From assembly GCA_947561715.1 (NCBI GenBank), contig OX387202.1, forward strand, positions 20,845,001 to 20,909,000: a DNA stretch of 64,000 nucleotides, written 5' to 3'. Below, in pieces: positions 22,770 through 35,200 of the stretch (the first letter of the stretch is position 1; each line of letters starts with the position of its first letter). The translations under genes were made by a program, and so were the position numbers. The notes beneath the pieces were generated by a model. It saw only the letters and a program-made list of their open reading frames with translations, did no database searches and was not told the origin of the DNA. The DNA is from Ascidia mentula. Lineage: Eukaryota; Chordata; Ascidiacea; Phlebobranchia; Ascidiidae.

Positions 22770-24680
22770 TAAGCGCCACGCCCTATAATCAACAATTGAA
22801 GATTTTTCATTGTTTAAGTTCAGGAAGCTATAACTTTTTATCTACAAACGCTAGACTAAAAATTAAAACACAAAAATCATATACAAATTCATACTCTACA
22901 CAGTCATCGCTTTCCAGTTCAATAACTCCATGTTTTGGAGTAGTTATATCCAAAAATGTAACCACCCCTACTAAAATAGCTTCCAAGCCATAGGTACCCT
23001 ATTTAAAATTTCCATAACTCCCGAAATTGTGCGAATTTTAAAATAATTCGACTGTTGACTGAATCAGTGTGAACACCAAGACGCAATGAAGCGAAAAAAC
23101 TGGGTCGCTGCGGTCGCTGCATTTGATATTTTTGAGCGACGGTACTGTCTAGTAAACTGAAATTTTAGGGAGTTATTTTGGTATAACCTACTTATACTGT
23201 TAGTTATTGCTTGTAAAAGGGCTTGTAAACTTTATAACACAGATCAGGCGTTTGCTAACTGATAGCAGATGAATTTGACAGCACTTCTGAAAAAATTTTT
23301 TTTGTTTGTTTCTTTTTGTGTTCAACTGGTAGTGTATGTCAGCAAGTTGAAGAAAAAGAAGGCATAACATCAATGTATATTGATAATTGAATAGACAAGC
23401 CTTCTACCAGTGCATATAAACCTTTTCCACAACATAACAGAGACAATGTAGAAAAAAAAACAAGGAAAAAAATCAGTTGTATGAAATTGAAGCTACCCTT
23501 ATTACTGGGTGACGCCCACAGCCACACCCACAACTGTTGGATACTTGAACAAATTGCATGAATATGGTTCCATATATGATGCTTTGATAGCAAATTATAC
23601 ATCAGGGATGTTACAGAGGTTACTGTGACATGAACAAATCATCATCATTGAACTTTTTGTGGTTCTGTTTTGGATATACCCTTCCGAGAACAATTGGCGA
23701 TTGTTATGCAAAGAAAAGAATATGAATAATTGAATATACAAGCCAACTACCAGTGTATAAGCCTTAGCCACAACATGACAGAGACACTCTAAAAAAAGAC
23801 AAGGAAAAAATCAGCTGTATGAAATTGAAGCGATCGTATTTACTGAGTCACGCCTTCAACGACACCCACAACCCTTTGATTCTTGAACAAATTGCATGAA
23901 TATGGTTCAATATATGATGCTTTGATAGCAAATTATGCATCAGGGATGTTACAGAGGTGACTGTGACATGACCAAATCATCATCTTTGAACTTTTTGTGG
24001 ATATGTTTTGGATATACCCTTCCGAAAACCATTGGCGATTGTTATGCTGAGGAAAGAATTACTCAATTGTCTATTGTCCGGAAAGCAAAACCAGTGTTAT
24101 GGAACCAGAATAAAAACCTGTGACTATAAGTAATGAAGGTGTTCTATTTTTTTGTAAATTGGTGTTTTTTATGCTTCGGCGAAAAAAAAAAATTTTTTTT
24201 GTTTATTTATTATAATTTTTTTCTTTATTTTTTTTATACTGCACCCTCATAATGTTTATTTCATGTTATGTACATTTCTTCCTGCTATTTTGTTGTTTTG
24301 TACGCAAAAAATACAGCAATACCACCAGTCAAAATTTGCATGCGCACATCTCGCCATTGTGACGTCATAGAGAGAAACGGAAACCGCCGATCGAAAGCTG
24401 AGACCCTCGCGCACAATTCGTCTGTAGAACGTTTCGCGCTACTCCCAACGAGTAGTTTGCCATTTAATAGGACATGCAATCAGACCACCTGCTGTGCTGG
24501 TTTGTTCATAATGATAATCATCATCAAATGAATGACTAATTAGTCAAAAAATTTCAATGCAAATGTATTTTTTTTTTTCAATAAACTTCACGCTTCAAGT
24601 TGTCTGTTGCTGAAAACCTTATGTCTCTAGGCCAATCACAACGGAATTGATAATTAATCAAAAAAAGCACCTCGCTTAAA
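22770..24680. repeat. Inserted 1.9 kb with diverged 0.4-kb tandem repeat
   Basis: The segment absent from the paralogue at 41.9 kb contains two diverged copies of one unit, about 23385-23730 and 23745-24070 (shared AAATTGCATGAATATGGTTC and ATGATGCTTTGATAGCAAAT). One frame reads HEYGSIYDALIANY and another CFGYTLPKTIGDCYAEER, which look protein-like. They could be exon remnants of an unknown gene, but no full exon can be defined. Nothing else is recognised. Confidence 0.5.
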
Positions 24681-24684
24681 GGGT

Positions 24685-25003
24685 TAAGCAGTCGCCTTGC
24701 ACTCTCGCATTAATGTGTGCCGAAATGTGCCCAACTGTGCCCGAATTTATGCTCGTCGAGCAAAAGCGAGCACATCCTAGCACAGACCGGCACATTCCAT
24801 CCCAGCACAACTCAGCACGCGCGCACAATAAAACAAACACGGAATCGTCTGTAGTGTAAACGGGCCTTTAGTGTGTAACAACGTTTTTGCGTAAACAAAC
24901 TTAATATTAGAGTTATAATATTGCAAAGTCTTCGTGGAAACTAATGTTGAGTAGCCACGCATGAAACGGAGAAATCCCGTTTCGCCCATCCGTGAGGTGG
25001 TTT
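24685..25003. mobile_element. Right part of nested inverted-repeat element
   Basis: Paralogous to 41975-42293. It keeps the right inverted repeat of the inner element (TGTAAACGGGCCTTTA near 24858) and of the outer one (CGTTTCGCCCATCCGTGAGG, ending near 25000). The left ends are not in this copy. Confidence 0.7.
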
Positions 25004-25017
25004 AAGTGTCTACCGTT

Positions 25018-25759
25018 TTTTTTTTTTTTTTTTGCTCAGTGACATTCATTTTACACAATTACGCTACCACAATACACATAAGAAGCAGAGCCAAAGGGAG
25101 CATAGCGAAAAGTTAAAAAAAACATGACAAATTACGTTGAGTACTTTAGACAGTATGCGACAATTAACTTTCATGCAAATATAAAGTATTTCTTTTTTTT
25201 TGCTAGGTTAATTCACAGTTACGTAGATTCTTCAAAAAAAGCACAAATTTCGTTAAGGTCGGGTTCGTTTCCGCGTATTTGCCACTGTAAATCACATATC
25301 TGGCGCAAAACAACGCACAATTTATAAAAAGTTGACTTGGCAAATCAGAATGCATTCCAAAAAGTTTTTCTGCATCTGTTAAAATTAAATTTTGTCTTAT
25401 TCTAGCACTTAAATATGAAATTACATCCTCCCAGTATACATTTACAATGGGGCATGAACAAAAAAGATGACACACAGTTTCCACTTGCTTCTTGCAGAAA
25501 ACGCACATGTTACTAATTACTTTCCCAAAAGAATGTAGTGGTTTGTTGGTTGTAACGGCATTGAGATTTAATTTAATTTGGATGCTTCTTAATTTGGTTT
25601 CTATGGTTGATTTGTAGACGTTCTTGTAAACAAGGGGCCATGGGGTGTCTTCCCCTAACCTTTTGTCCCAGATGTCTTGTGCTTTTGGTTTAGAGGCTTT
25701 ATTTTTCAGAATGGAATATATATCTTTTGTTTTGTTCAATGCATGCAACGTCTGAATTA
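25018..25759 (-). mobile_element. 5'-truncated LINE (L1-type C-terminus)
   Basis: A 742-bp insertion bracketed by a 14-bp target-site duplication AAGTGTCTACCGTT (25004-25017 and 25760-25773). A poly-T run at its left end is the poly-A tail of a minus-strand retroposon. The minus-strand frame encodes the tail of a LINE ORF2, including the Cys/His motif CVFCKKQVETVCHLF typical of the zinc-binding region after reverse transcriptase in L1-like LINEs. The reverse transcriptase itself is missing, as in a 5'-truncated insert. The paralogous site at 42300 is empty, so insertion came after that duplication. Confidence 0.9.
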
Positions 25760-26028
25760 AAGTGTCTACCGTTCGTAACACTGGGATGAAAATGTACGCA
25801 CAGCGGCACCACGTGGTCACTTTCCAGCATTACAAACGCGCCATTAAAGTAACTCGCCAACGAACAGTGATGTTTCCACTGCAGTCAGTACAGTTTAGCA
25901 GTTTAGTAATTGTAAGGGGACACAATTTTTGCCCCCTGTTGCATTTCATACCGATGTTTACGTTTGCACGCTTCAATGGTTTTTCGGGTGCTTTCCCTTA
26001 TATTTGATGAAACTGATTTCTGGTCAAA
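25760..26028 (+). promoter_or_regulatory. 5' flank of USB1-like pseudogene
   Basis: Shared with 42296-42567 upstream of the second USB1 fragment, so the duplicated block includes the original gene's flank. No TATA box stands out. Confidence 0.4.
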
Positions 26029-26956
26029 ATGGCGGCCTTGGCTTCGCTTTGCGACGCTTACGGCAGTGATTCTAATTTTAGCGATAACGACGAGCAATTT
26101 ACGCAAGTAGATCAAGCTGGCACCAAAGTGAATTTGCCTTTACCGCAAGCTATTTCTTCATTGTTTGGAGACACCAAGTCGTTGAAACCCCAGGAACACC
26201 GAGGTCGAATCCGGTCGTTCCCCCACGAGCACGGAAATTGGGCAACGTATGTTTACATACCGTACCCTTAAAAGAAGTTTGGATGAATTTAAATTCAACG
26301 TTGAAAAAACACTCGAAAGCAGAGAAAAGGGTATTAAATTATCTGCTTAAATTATTGTGTACAGTTTTAAATGTTTGTGAATGAATTGATAGAATCGACA
26401 TGGCATCTTGTGGATGATTTCCATGTGAGTATTTCAAGGACTAATGTCATACCTCACCACTGCATAGACCCTTTAGTGGAGTCCCAGACAAAATTTAAAA
26501 CGGTTTTGAAGATTTTTAATCACATTATCATCTGATGATTTGAATATTTATGTGAACGATGAAAAAACAAGATCATTTTGTGGGTTTAAGGTAAGGGTGA
26601 AACTTTTTTGACAGCATTTCTTGTCTTGATTTGGTATCAGATTGTTTGTTATTGTTTCCAAACAATTCCAGATTTCAGCACAACCTGCCGTTCAGCAACT
26701 GAATAAAGTCGTTCAGATCGTGGATAATGCATTCATGGATTTTCATTGCAAGCCTTACTACACAAACCATCCTACCACATGAGTGTTGCTTGGCATCTCA
26801 ACCAATTCACAGAAGAATCCAAATTATTTTCAAAACTTTCATCAAATTGGAACAAAATAGAATTGGAGAACCCTGAACTTTTTACAATTGATGTGGATGA
26901 GGTTGTTTGTAAAAGTGGCAACAAAATGTTTTCATGTAAACTAAGTTCCATCAGTT
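26029..26956 (+). pseudogene. USB1: USB1-like U6 snRNA phosphodiesterase, decayed
   Basis: USB1 is a 2H phosphodiesterase that trims the 3' end of U6 snRNA in the nucleus. Recognisable parts: the N-terminal GRIRSFPHEHGNWATYVYIP (26029-26268), an exon with the first HxS motif (FHVSISR, near 26420), IYVNDEKTRSF (26545-26590), a retained intron (GTAAGG at about 26591 to TTCCAG at about 26671) and a last exon with the second HxS motif (YHMSVAW, near 26776) and VDEVVCKSGNKMFS. Three frame changes break it: near 26266 (the paralogue at 42805 is in frame there), near 26525 and near 26763. Introns are kept, so this is a duplicated gene that has decayed, not a retrocopy. A sequencing error at one site is possible, at all three unlikely. 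Confidence 0.8.
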
Positions 26957-26959
26957 GAC

Positions 26960-28110
26960 ATCCACAATACTCACATGGACATCGGTATTGTCAACATTTC
27001 ATCGGATTTTTAGTGAGTTTTTCCACTTTTTGTGGTCGAGTTAAATTCTTGTTTAGCTCCAGATTTTAACTGCTACATTAAATCTTTTGTGTAACATTTT
27101 GTTCTTTTAACAAAATTTCTGTTTAACTTTTATTGTTTGTTTCATACAGGTTCCAGCACAAAAACCTGTTGTGAACATTTCTAAACATGAGAACCAGCGG
27201 TGTTTGTCAACGTGATATCATGAATTGCTGAACAGCCGCAAAATGCAGGTTTTTAATTTGAACTGTTTATTATCACGTTGAGTTTATGCCGACCTAAACT
27301 CCATACATGAAGTAAAAACAAATTCGCTTAAAACAAAATTGATTCTAAAGAAATATGCGTATGAGCCATAACAAACCATATGATTTGATACTGTTGGATA
27401 CCAAGCAGTTGTTTGGGCATAATGCGCTCCACAGTGGTTCGTCTATATTGTTTGATGCCCAGTTATGGGTACCCAACTGACTTACGTTGAAAAATATCTG
27501 TTCCTGGCTAGTTTGCGAGCTAGCCCTGGGCCACAGTCACCAACTGCACTTATGAGACCCCTACAAGTCAAAACCATCCACAGTGTCCCCAGGTCTATTT
27601 CAATAAGGTTGGAATAGGAAAATTTTGTCTAAAAATATTTGTTTGTAAAAGAAACAGAAAACAACAGCTCATCAAAATAATCTCATCAAAATAATCCCCA
27701 CCGAGAAATGAAAGTTTTCTCAAGGAAAATCAGGAATTAAATATTTTTCAAAAAATCAAATCTGCATTTCCCCAACTCCAAAGAAACAACTTCCAACCTG
27801 CAAAACGTTTTCATGACAGAAAGTTTGACAAGACAAAACCGAAAATTATTCAACACTTGCTTGCAGCACAAAAAAAGACAAGTCTTCAAATATATTTGGA
27901 CAAACAATGGGACAATACTACTTTGTGAAAATAATGTAAGTAAGATCAGAGCCATAACTCAACTGCTGATTTGAAACAGCATTGAACTTCCATCTCTATA
28001 AAGCAAAGTATTGTATTTACATTTTTTTGTTATTTAATGTGAACAATGACTGTATTTTATACAAATCTACTACACAACATGTGTGTTTCTTGTTTTCCCG
28101 CCATTATTCA
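26960..28110. other. No gene recognised; myosin-X motor not here
   Basis: The gap between the USB1 remnant and the first IQ exon of the myosin-X tail. I searched the translations for motor-domain motifs (P-loop, switch, converter) and saw none. Short frames only. Confidence 0.4.
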
Positions 28111-28111
28111 G

Positions 28112-29023
28112 GGGTTTGTTGGGCGGAGGAAGTTCAAACGAGTTCACAAGGCGATCATCACAATGCAGAAATTCGAGCAAGAAAATTATTCAAACTTCTT
28201 CTCGCAGAAAAACGAGAGAGGGAGAGAAAAAGGGCGGAGACGACGATCGTCTTCCAGAAATACACGAGAGGGCGGGCAGCCCGGAAGATGTTTAAGGTAG
28301 AATGTTGCTGTTTTTGGATGGTTTCAATGCATAAATTGTTGGTAGTTTAATACAGGAGTACACAACCCATGTGTGTCATATTAGTTGTCACATGCCAAAC
28401 ATTTGCGTGACCTCTTTTCAGTGATTGATGCTTGCTGGCAAGGAAACTTGACGCAATATTGTTGGACAACATACTATCAATGACCACACTTGGAGTTTAC
28501 GATTTTCTACTTAAAATACTAAATACACCCAAAGCACTGTCACTTTGTGTAAAAAGTCATTGAGTGCATTTGCTGATACGATTTCCATGGCAACCTTTAT
28601 GTTTACACCTTTCCCATTGTTTAGATCCTGCTTGAAAAACACAGACAACTCAAGGCTCTTAAGGAACAAATGGAAAGGGAGAGGTAACAGAGGGAGGAAC
28701 AGGTTTGTCCGTCCCTTACTTTCCTTTTACCCCCCAGCTTTATAAATTTAAAGGTCACAATAACATTGTGTAAGAATCCTGGAACAGAACGGTTTCCTCC
28801 AATTTTGTGAATTTCCACAGAAATTGTTTGACTAATATTTAAAGTTTGACTTCGTGTTTGCAATAAGTTTGTTGAGGTTTCAAAAGTTGGGCGAATTGTT
28901 CTCAAAAATTAGGTTTTTGAATAAACTAAGCCAAGAAAATGGGTTCTGTAGGCGCGCTTGGAACGGGAGAGACTCGCGAGGGAGGAAGAAGAAAAAAGGC
29001 GAAGAGAGAAACAGGAACAAGAG
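28112..29023 (+). pseudogene. MYO10: Myosin-X IQ / SAH exons, interrupted
   Basis: Three exons correspond to the IQ motifs and start of the single alpha-helix of myosin X, which bind calmodulin-like light chains and extend the lever arm. Exon 28112-28296 reads GFVGRRKFKRVHKAIITMQK, then must shift by one base near 28169-28174 to continue RARKLFKLLLAEKRERERKR and IVFQKYTRGRAARKMFK. Exon 28625-28702 reads ILLEKHRQLKALKEQMERER followed by a TAA (28685-28687) where CAA would continue QREEQ to a GTTTGT donor in the right phase. Exon 28952-29023 (ARLERERLAREEEEKRRR) is open. So the lever-arm part carries one frameshift and one nonsense codon, and no motor precedes it in the window. Confidence 0.75.
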
Positions 29024-29295
29024 GTAGTAAAAAAAAACTTCATAATTTTGTGGTTTCCTTGCATAGAAGGAAAAGTTACCTTTCCTGTGTTGATTGTTTG
29101 AAGAAACCCAGACACCAAATTGCTTTAAATCTCAACAATCTGATTTTTGCAGTGGAAATACTGAAAAGATTTATTTTAGCAATTGGTTGACATGTTTGTA
29201 CAAGTAACACGAAAAGTGCAATATTTTCTGTGTGGTAATCATTCCCACAATACTTGGTCACTCTCTGATTATCTGGTGAAATTTCCCCTTTCCAG

Positions 29296-32200
29296 ATGGC
29301 GAGAGAGGCTGAAATGGCCAGGGAAGCGACGGAGAACGGATTGGAGGAGGACGCTGAGGGTCTTCCTTCACCCCCACCGCCCCCACCTTGTGAAAAAATG
29401 TACAGCCCACGCAAATCCATGGATGGCGAACACGTGGGTGCTTGTGTGTGCTACGTATACGTTTTTGTGAAACAAATCTCGTTCTTTTAAACAAAATACT
29501 TGCTTTTTGGGTTGGTTACTTTCTAACACTTGGAACTTTTAATTGAATTGTTTCTTGGTTTCCGCCAGCAAGAGATTCAAATCATATTTCTATTGTAAAA
29601 AAACAACTCGCCTATCTCTTCGGGCAGGAATCGGCTCTTGCGTCACTCGACGCCGTCATAGATTCCGCTGACGTAGACAGTGCTTACTCAACCGTAAACA
29701 AGAGGATGCTCTCATCCGGTGGAGAGGAGGAGCTTGATGATGCGGAACGGGAGGAGATGGAGAGGATTTCCCAACTTGAACTTGAGATCGCGCAGATGCA
29801 TCGACGAAGCGAGGCCAGGGAGAGTCTTGCGCTGGAAGTGGTGAGAATAAGTGTTGTGATGTCATAATATGATTCAGAATACTGGAAGGTATTTAAGAAC
29901 AATCTAAGTTGGCAAAAAAATAATCTGGTATTTTTACAAAAAAAGAATTTTTGTTTGTTTTGCTGACTCTAATAATTTTTAATCAGGATCAACCTGAAGC
30001 AACCGATGAATTTGTAACGAACGTGGGTGAGGAATATTACCCCGACGAGAAGGCAGACGAAAACAGAGGAATGGACATTCTACAGGTTACAAATATAAGT
30101 TGTTTGCGTGCAAACAACACTGTGAATGTTATTAGGATTTTATTTTGTCCATACTAACAATTCAATCCGGCTCGATTGTTTAATGGTGGTTGCTATTTTT
30201 AAATTCACTAACAAATGATTTTGCGTAACCCGAGATCATTCTTATCAGTTGTAATTCCGATAATCAATCCGATGACGTCATCCTCGTTACGTAGCAAGTC
30301 AGCTTGTATTAGGTCTGAAATCATCTTAAAATAATTTACCGTTTAAATTATAATTGGTCTATAGTTTAATGGCGTTTACTGATTGATTTTAAATTGCCCC
30401 CGAGTGCGTAATATTGTGATTTATGCAACGCATAAGCGAGTTACTCGCAACCACAAAGCAAAGTTCGGGGTGCTGGCGATACTATGGACAAAAAAGAAGG
30501 TTTTTTAAACATTTTGTTGCTCCAGGATTTGGGTTTTGAAGATTTTGAAAGCCAAGTGGACGCAATGATGCATAACACATCGTATGACGTCGATCAAATG
30601 AATGTACGATATTTGTTTTTGTTTTAAGCTGATTTGCACGTTGTTTTGTAACAGTTACCTGAGTGGCGACGAGTCACATTGTAAGTTTCCGAGACGGGGA
30701 AGAGGTTGTGGTTATATTGTTTATGTTTGCAGGGAAGTATTCTCGCACTGGGTGACAATTAGTAAACAACAATATGGCAGTCGTTTTATTTATGCTAAGA
30801 GCAAACGATTTGATATTATTTTATTAAAACGTAACTCTGCAGTTGCCTGTGTGCGTTTTTCTTTTGCTACAAACAGACAAGGGTTTTGATTCTTGATTAT
30901 TTAAAGTTAATTTTTGTCGTTTCTCAACTAACAACAAGTGTAAAAGGTTAATTTCAACCTTACATGGAAAAAGTTAGTAAACAAATATTTCCCCGACCCA
31001 CAGAACACACAGGATGGAATTGTTCCAGATGACGAGGAGAATTACGAAGCGGAAGACATTAAAACGTCTGATATGGACGACGGTAAGTGTTTAAACGCTT
31101 TGTTTTAAAATTTCGCAGTTTTGACACGGGGTGCTATTACTTCTATGGCAAAGTAGTGACGACATCATGTGATTTGTCGTGACGTCATCAATGTTTTTGT
31201 ATTGAATTGATGGGTTGAACTATTGCTGGTGTTTTCAATCAAACTTGTTGATAATTAAACATTATTCATGGGTGTTTACCCACTATAGAGAGTTATTACA
31301 CTGATTCGTCGTTTGATGACGTCGATGATGACGACATGAGTGACGATGGAACGTCCACTAGTGGCGGTATGGAGGTCGCAGAGAAGTGGAGTCCCAACGT
31401 ATACTTTCATTCCTACCTCGACGTGAAGGTTAGACGGAATAATATGTTGGACTGAGATTTCCACCTTCGTAGATCCCAGTCTTCACAACTCGCATTCGTC
31501 CAATATGTTCTCACGGCGCACTGAAATTTCGTGACGTTTTAGGGATGTAATAGTAATACAGTTGTTGATATTGATCAGTTCGCTTGTTACGTATCACATT
31601 GATCAGTGCAACAACTAAATGGCTCAGTTTGTTATGGAAATAAAATTCAACTCCACGTAAGTTGGCCAACAACATTTAAGCAACAAACTAGCAAACGTCA
31701 CACCAACCTCTGCCACTGTGAAGATTGGTTGATATTTGAAAACACATCATTGCACAACCTTACAACCTGTTATAGGGTGGCCTCATGAGCCAGTGGAAGA
31801 GACGGTGGTGCGTCCTGAGTAACAGCACTTTCATGATCTTCAGAAGCAAACAGGATAGTTTAAAGTGCGGCTGGCTGTTTAAGAAAGCTGACAGTGGCAA
31901 AGGAACTCTGAGAGGAACTCTCCCAAGGAAGAATTGGCAGAAAAGGTTGGTGGTCGGCGATGTATTTCATATTATATTTCCGTTGTTAGTTCTACGTAGC
32001 AGTTAAGTTACACGAAGCTTGAACACTAAACAAGGTACAACAACAAAACACTAAACAAGGTACAACAACAAATAACCAAATCCAGATGGTTCACGCTGCG
32101 CAACCAGGAGTTGAAGTTTTACGATAACGACGAAGAGAACGCCAAGTGTCGGGGGACGATCGACCTCAGTCAAATATCCGACGTAACTGACGTCACAGAG

Positions 32201-35200
32201 AAAGAGAATGGCATTGACATCATTATGACGTCATCAAAAGTGCACCACCTTTCGGCGGAATCGAGCGAGGAGGCGGGGGAATGGTACAGGTGAGTTTAAA
32301 CCAGAATCGCCAACGTTTGGTAAAAAGTCTTTGGATGCAGTGCGGACTTTCACTGAAAATACTGTGAAATGTTATTGAGTGGAACTTTTTTTCCGCAGCA
32401 TGTTGATGAAGATTGTATCGAGCACGGAGAAAGAGATAGCAAACATGGAAAGCGAGTTCGCGAACCCGAAGAACGCTCTGATGACGGTCGACGGTCAAAC
32501 CGTTACCCAGGCAACCGCAACATCTGTGTCAGGTGACTCTCGTGTATTTTAGCAAGTTGTCAGTTTCTCTTGAGAAAAAGACGTTACAATATAAATAGGC
32601 TTTAGGGGTTCTGGCACTGATTTTAATCTCAGGAATCGGATACATTATGGATGCTACATTAGAACCAATTACTCCTATCGTGGCATCGTGGCGACAAGAT
32701 GTGAATAATATTAAGTGGTTTGTGACTGCAGGAAAGTCGAACACGTTCACTGTGACGACATCGCAACGTGTTTACACTTTCGCGAGTGATTCGGGGGAGG
32801 AAATGCATCACTGGATCACTTTACTCAATGAGAGCAAGAACACAGCAAGTTCAGGCGACTCGGTACGTGTTAAACAGACAGAAACCAAATCCCATTTGAC
32901 TTCAGGTTTTATAATGATTGCTTCACAATTGGTCACAAATCAAAACGACAAAGTGAATTTTTAGAAAAATTACACAATAAGTTTTGTCAAGAAAATAAAA
33001 GTCAGTAACACTTTCTTTTATAACTCAATACATATTTTCTTTGTGGTAAGAGAACTCTTCAGGCTCGCCCACAATCTCAAATATTGTTAATACACTTTCA
33101 GTCTGGCCAGGATTCTTTCATACAGCAAGGTTGGTTGCTTAAAACATCTTACGAGAAGCAGAAAGTGAGTCACCAACGTCGGTGGTTCGTTCTGAAACCA
33201 AACGCGATCGAATATTTCAAGAACAGCAACCGCGATGCCCAGAAGATCGGGTCGATGGGACTCAACAGTCTCTGTGTTGTCACCTCACCGGACGAGAACG
33301 TCTTTGTAAGTCCCTGGTGTATGTAGGAGTAAAAGTGAGCTTTCGTGTGTTTACTAGAGATGAACACTTGTTAATCGAACCTCGCTGTGAGATCCTGTAT
33401 AGCTGGACGATTCCGTCTTACCATGTAAAACATGTAACACTTAAAATCATAAAACGAATGTAATAAAGTTTAATAATATGTATGTTGCCTACACAAAAAG
33501 CACTTGTTTAAACATGATCAGTCTGGTATAATACAAGGGAAATATACGTTGATTCCTTTAAGCATGTGATTTTTTGTGTAATATTACTGAACATTGACCG
33601 GCAGCTGTAGTTTCGATCCACACTTTCTATACTAGAAGTTACGCCACCTCTATTTCACTACAGACGCAGACAGGTTTGTGGGAGATTGTGGTATACGGGA
33701 GGAAGCACACCCTCCGACTCAGCACGGAGGTAGAGGAAGACGCGAACATCTGGAGCAGTGAGATCCAGGCTATGATAGATGGACAACCTCTGATTATCAC
33801 CAAAACAAAGATCCTAATGGACAAGATCAAGGTACAGAAGTGTAGAATTGAAACTGAGCTTGTTGCTTGGAGTAATCTGCTTACAGGGCAACTGCTTCGA
33901 TCTAATATGTCGGTGATGTGTCTGGTGATATCTTGCCACTTAGGTAGCCAGGCGAAAAGCTTATTGCATTGAAATTACCTGCTTAAAAAACACATCAGGA
34001 AATATTATTACAATGTTGTTAACAAAACGACTCTGCCCAAAGCATTTCATTCTTTCACTTATATTTAGCATGTTGACCATAGTGTATGAAAATATGACTA
34101 AAATTTGTGTATGTTGCAACAGCGTTCCGATGACAATGAAAAGGAGATCGACTTAATCTACAAAAGGAACCCAATCTTCAGGCAATCAAGCGAACCTTTA
34201 AGATCCCCTTTGCTATCCCTTCCATACGAACAGGTGACCCAGCAATTATTACAACTATCCGTCCCAGAATCCAATACTAACGCAAACTTATTAGTGCTGC
34301 AAGTATCCATGTGGTTGTCATAAAACCACGATGACGTCAACAACATCTTACCCGAACTATCTGTGACGTAACATTGCTCACATTGTTGTGTTGCTTACGA
34401 ACCAAGTTGATTATTCAAAAAAAAATATGAAAGTATTGGTTTCGCTACTTAGAAAAAAAAGGCATAGAAATCATAATCAACCGATGTTTGCTCACAGGTG
34501 CCCTCTCGTGACGACCACTACACGTTGAGGGACGAGGCTGTGAGGATTTTTTACGTCCTCCTTCAAATGGAAGAACGGACTTTTCAGAACATTGAGGAGG
34601 AAGCGAAATCACTCCAGGTAAAAAAACTGAAAAAATTGTTTTTAAATTTTGCTTTTTGATATTTCTCGAATTCCCGCCTGTAATTGAGTTTCCTCCCCTA
34701 TATATTTGCACATGTTATGACGTTTGTCAGGTAATTGTGGATCTTCCTTTGCAATGAGTGGGGAATGATGTTCACAGATCACAATTTATATCAAAGTTTT
34801 ACTTGAAGTCAATAAGCATTCAAAACAGACAATCAAAAAGCATTGCGACACCGTCCAGCCAACAAACTATCTATCTGTTCGTTTCAGGCGATCATGCGAG
34901 TGTGCCACGGCTCCAAGCTATTCCAGGACGAGCTTTACCTCCAATTAATCAAACAAACCGCCATCTACACCCTCCAACTCACCACAGACGAGCAAATGTG
35001 TGACCAGCTTCATGTGACGTCATGTCCGCATTACTGGCATCTCATAGCTTGTATGTGTTGCGCGTACCACCCATCACGTCCCGTGCTGTCTTACCTGAAG
35101 CTGCATCTAAAGAGGTATGACGTCACTAAAGTGTGTAAATAACTTGGTTATCCAATGTAGAGTTCGCGGAACCCTTAACACAAAAGGTTTACTAAATTTT

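Noticed and set aside
34888-35114. Splicing of a novel kinesin-like MyTH4-FERM gene instead of myosin X
   Set aside because: Order and sequence (split PH, acidic linker, IIMTSS, EEMHHWITLL) match myosin X much better than other MyTH4-FERM proteins.
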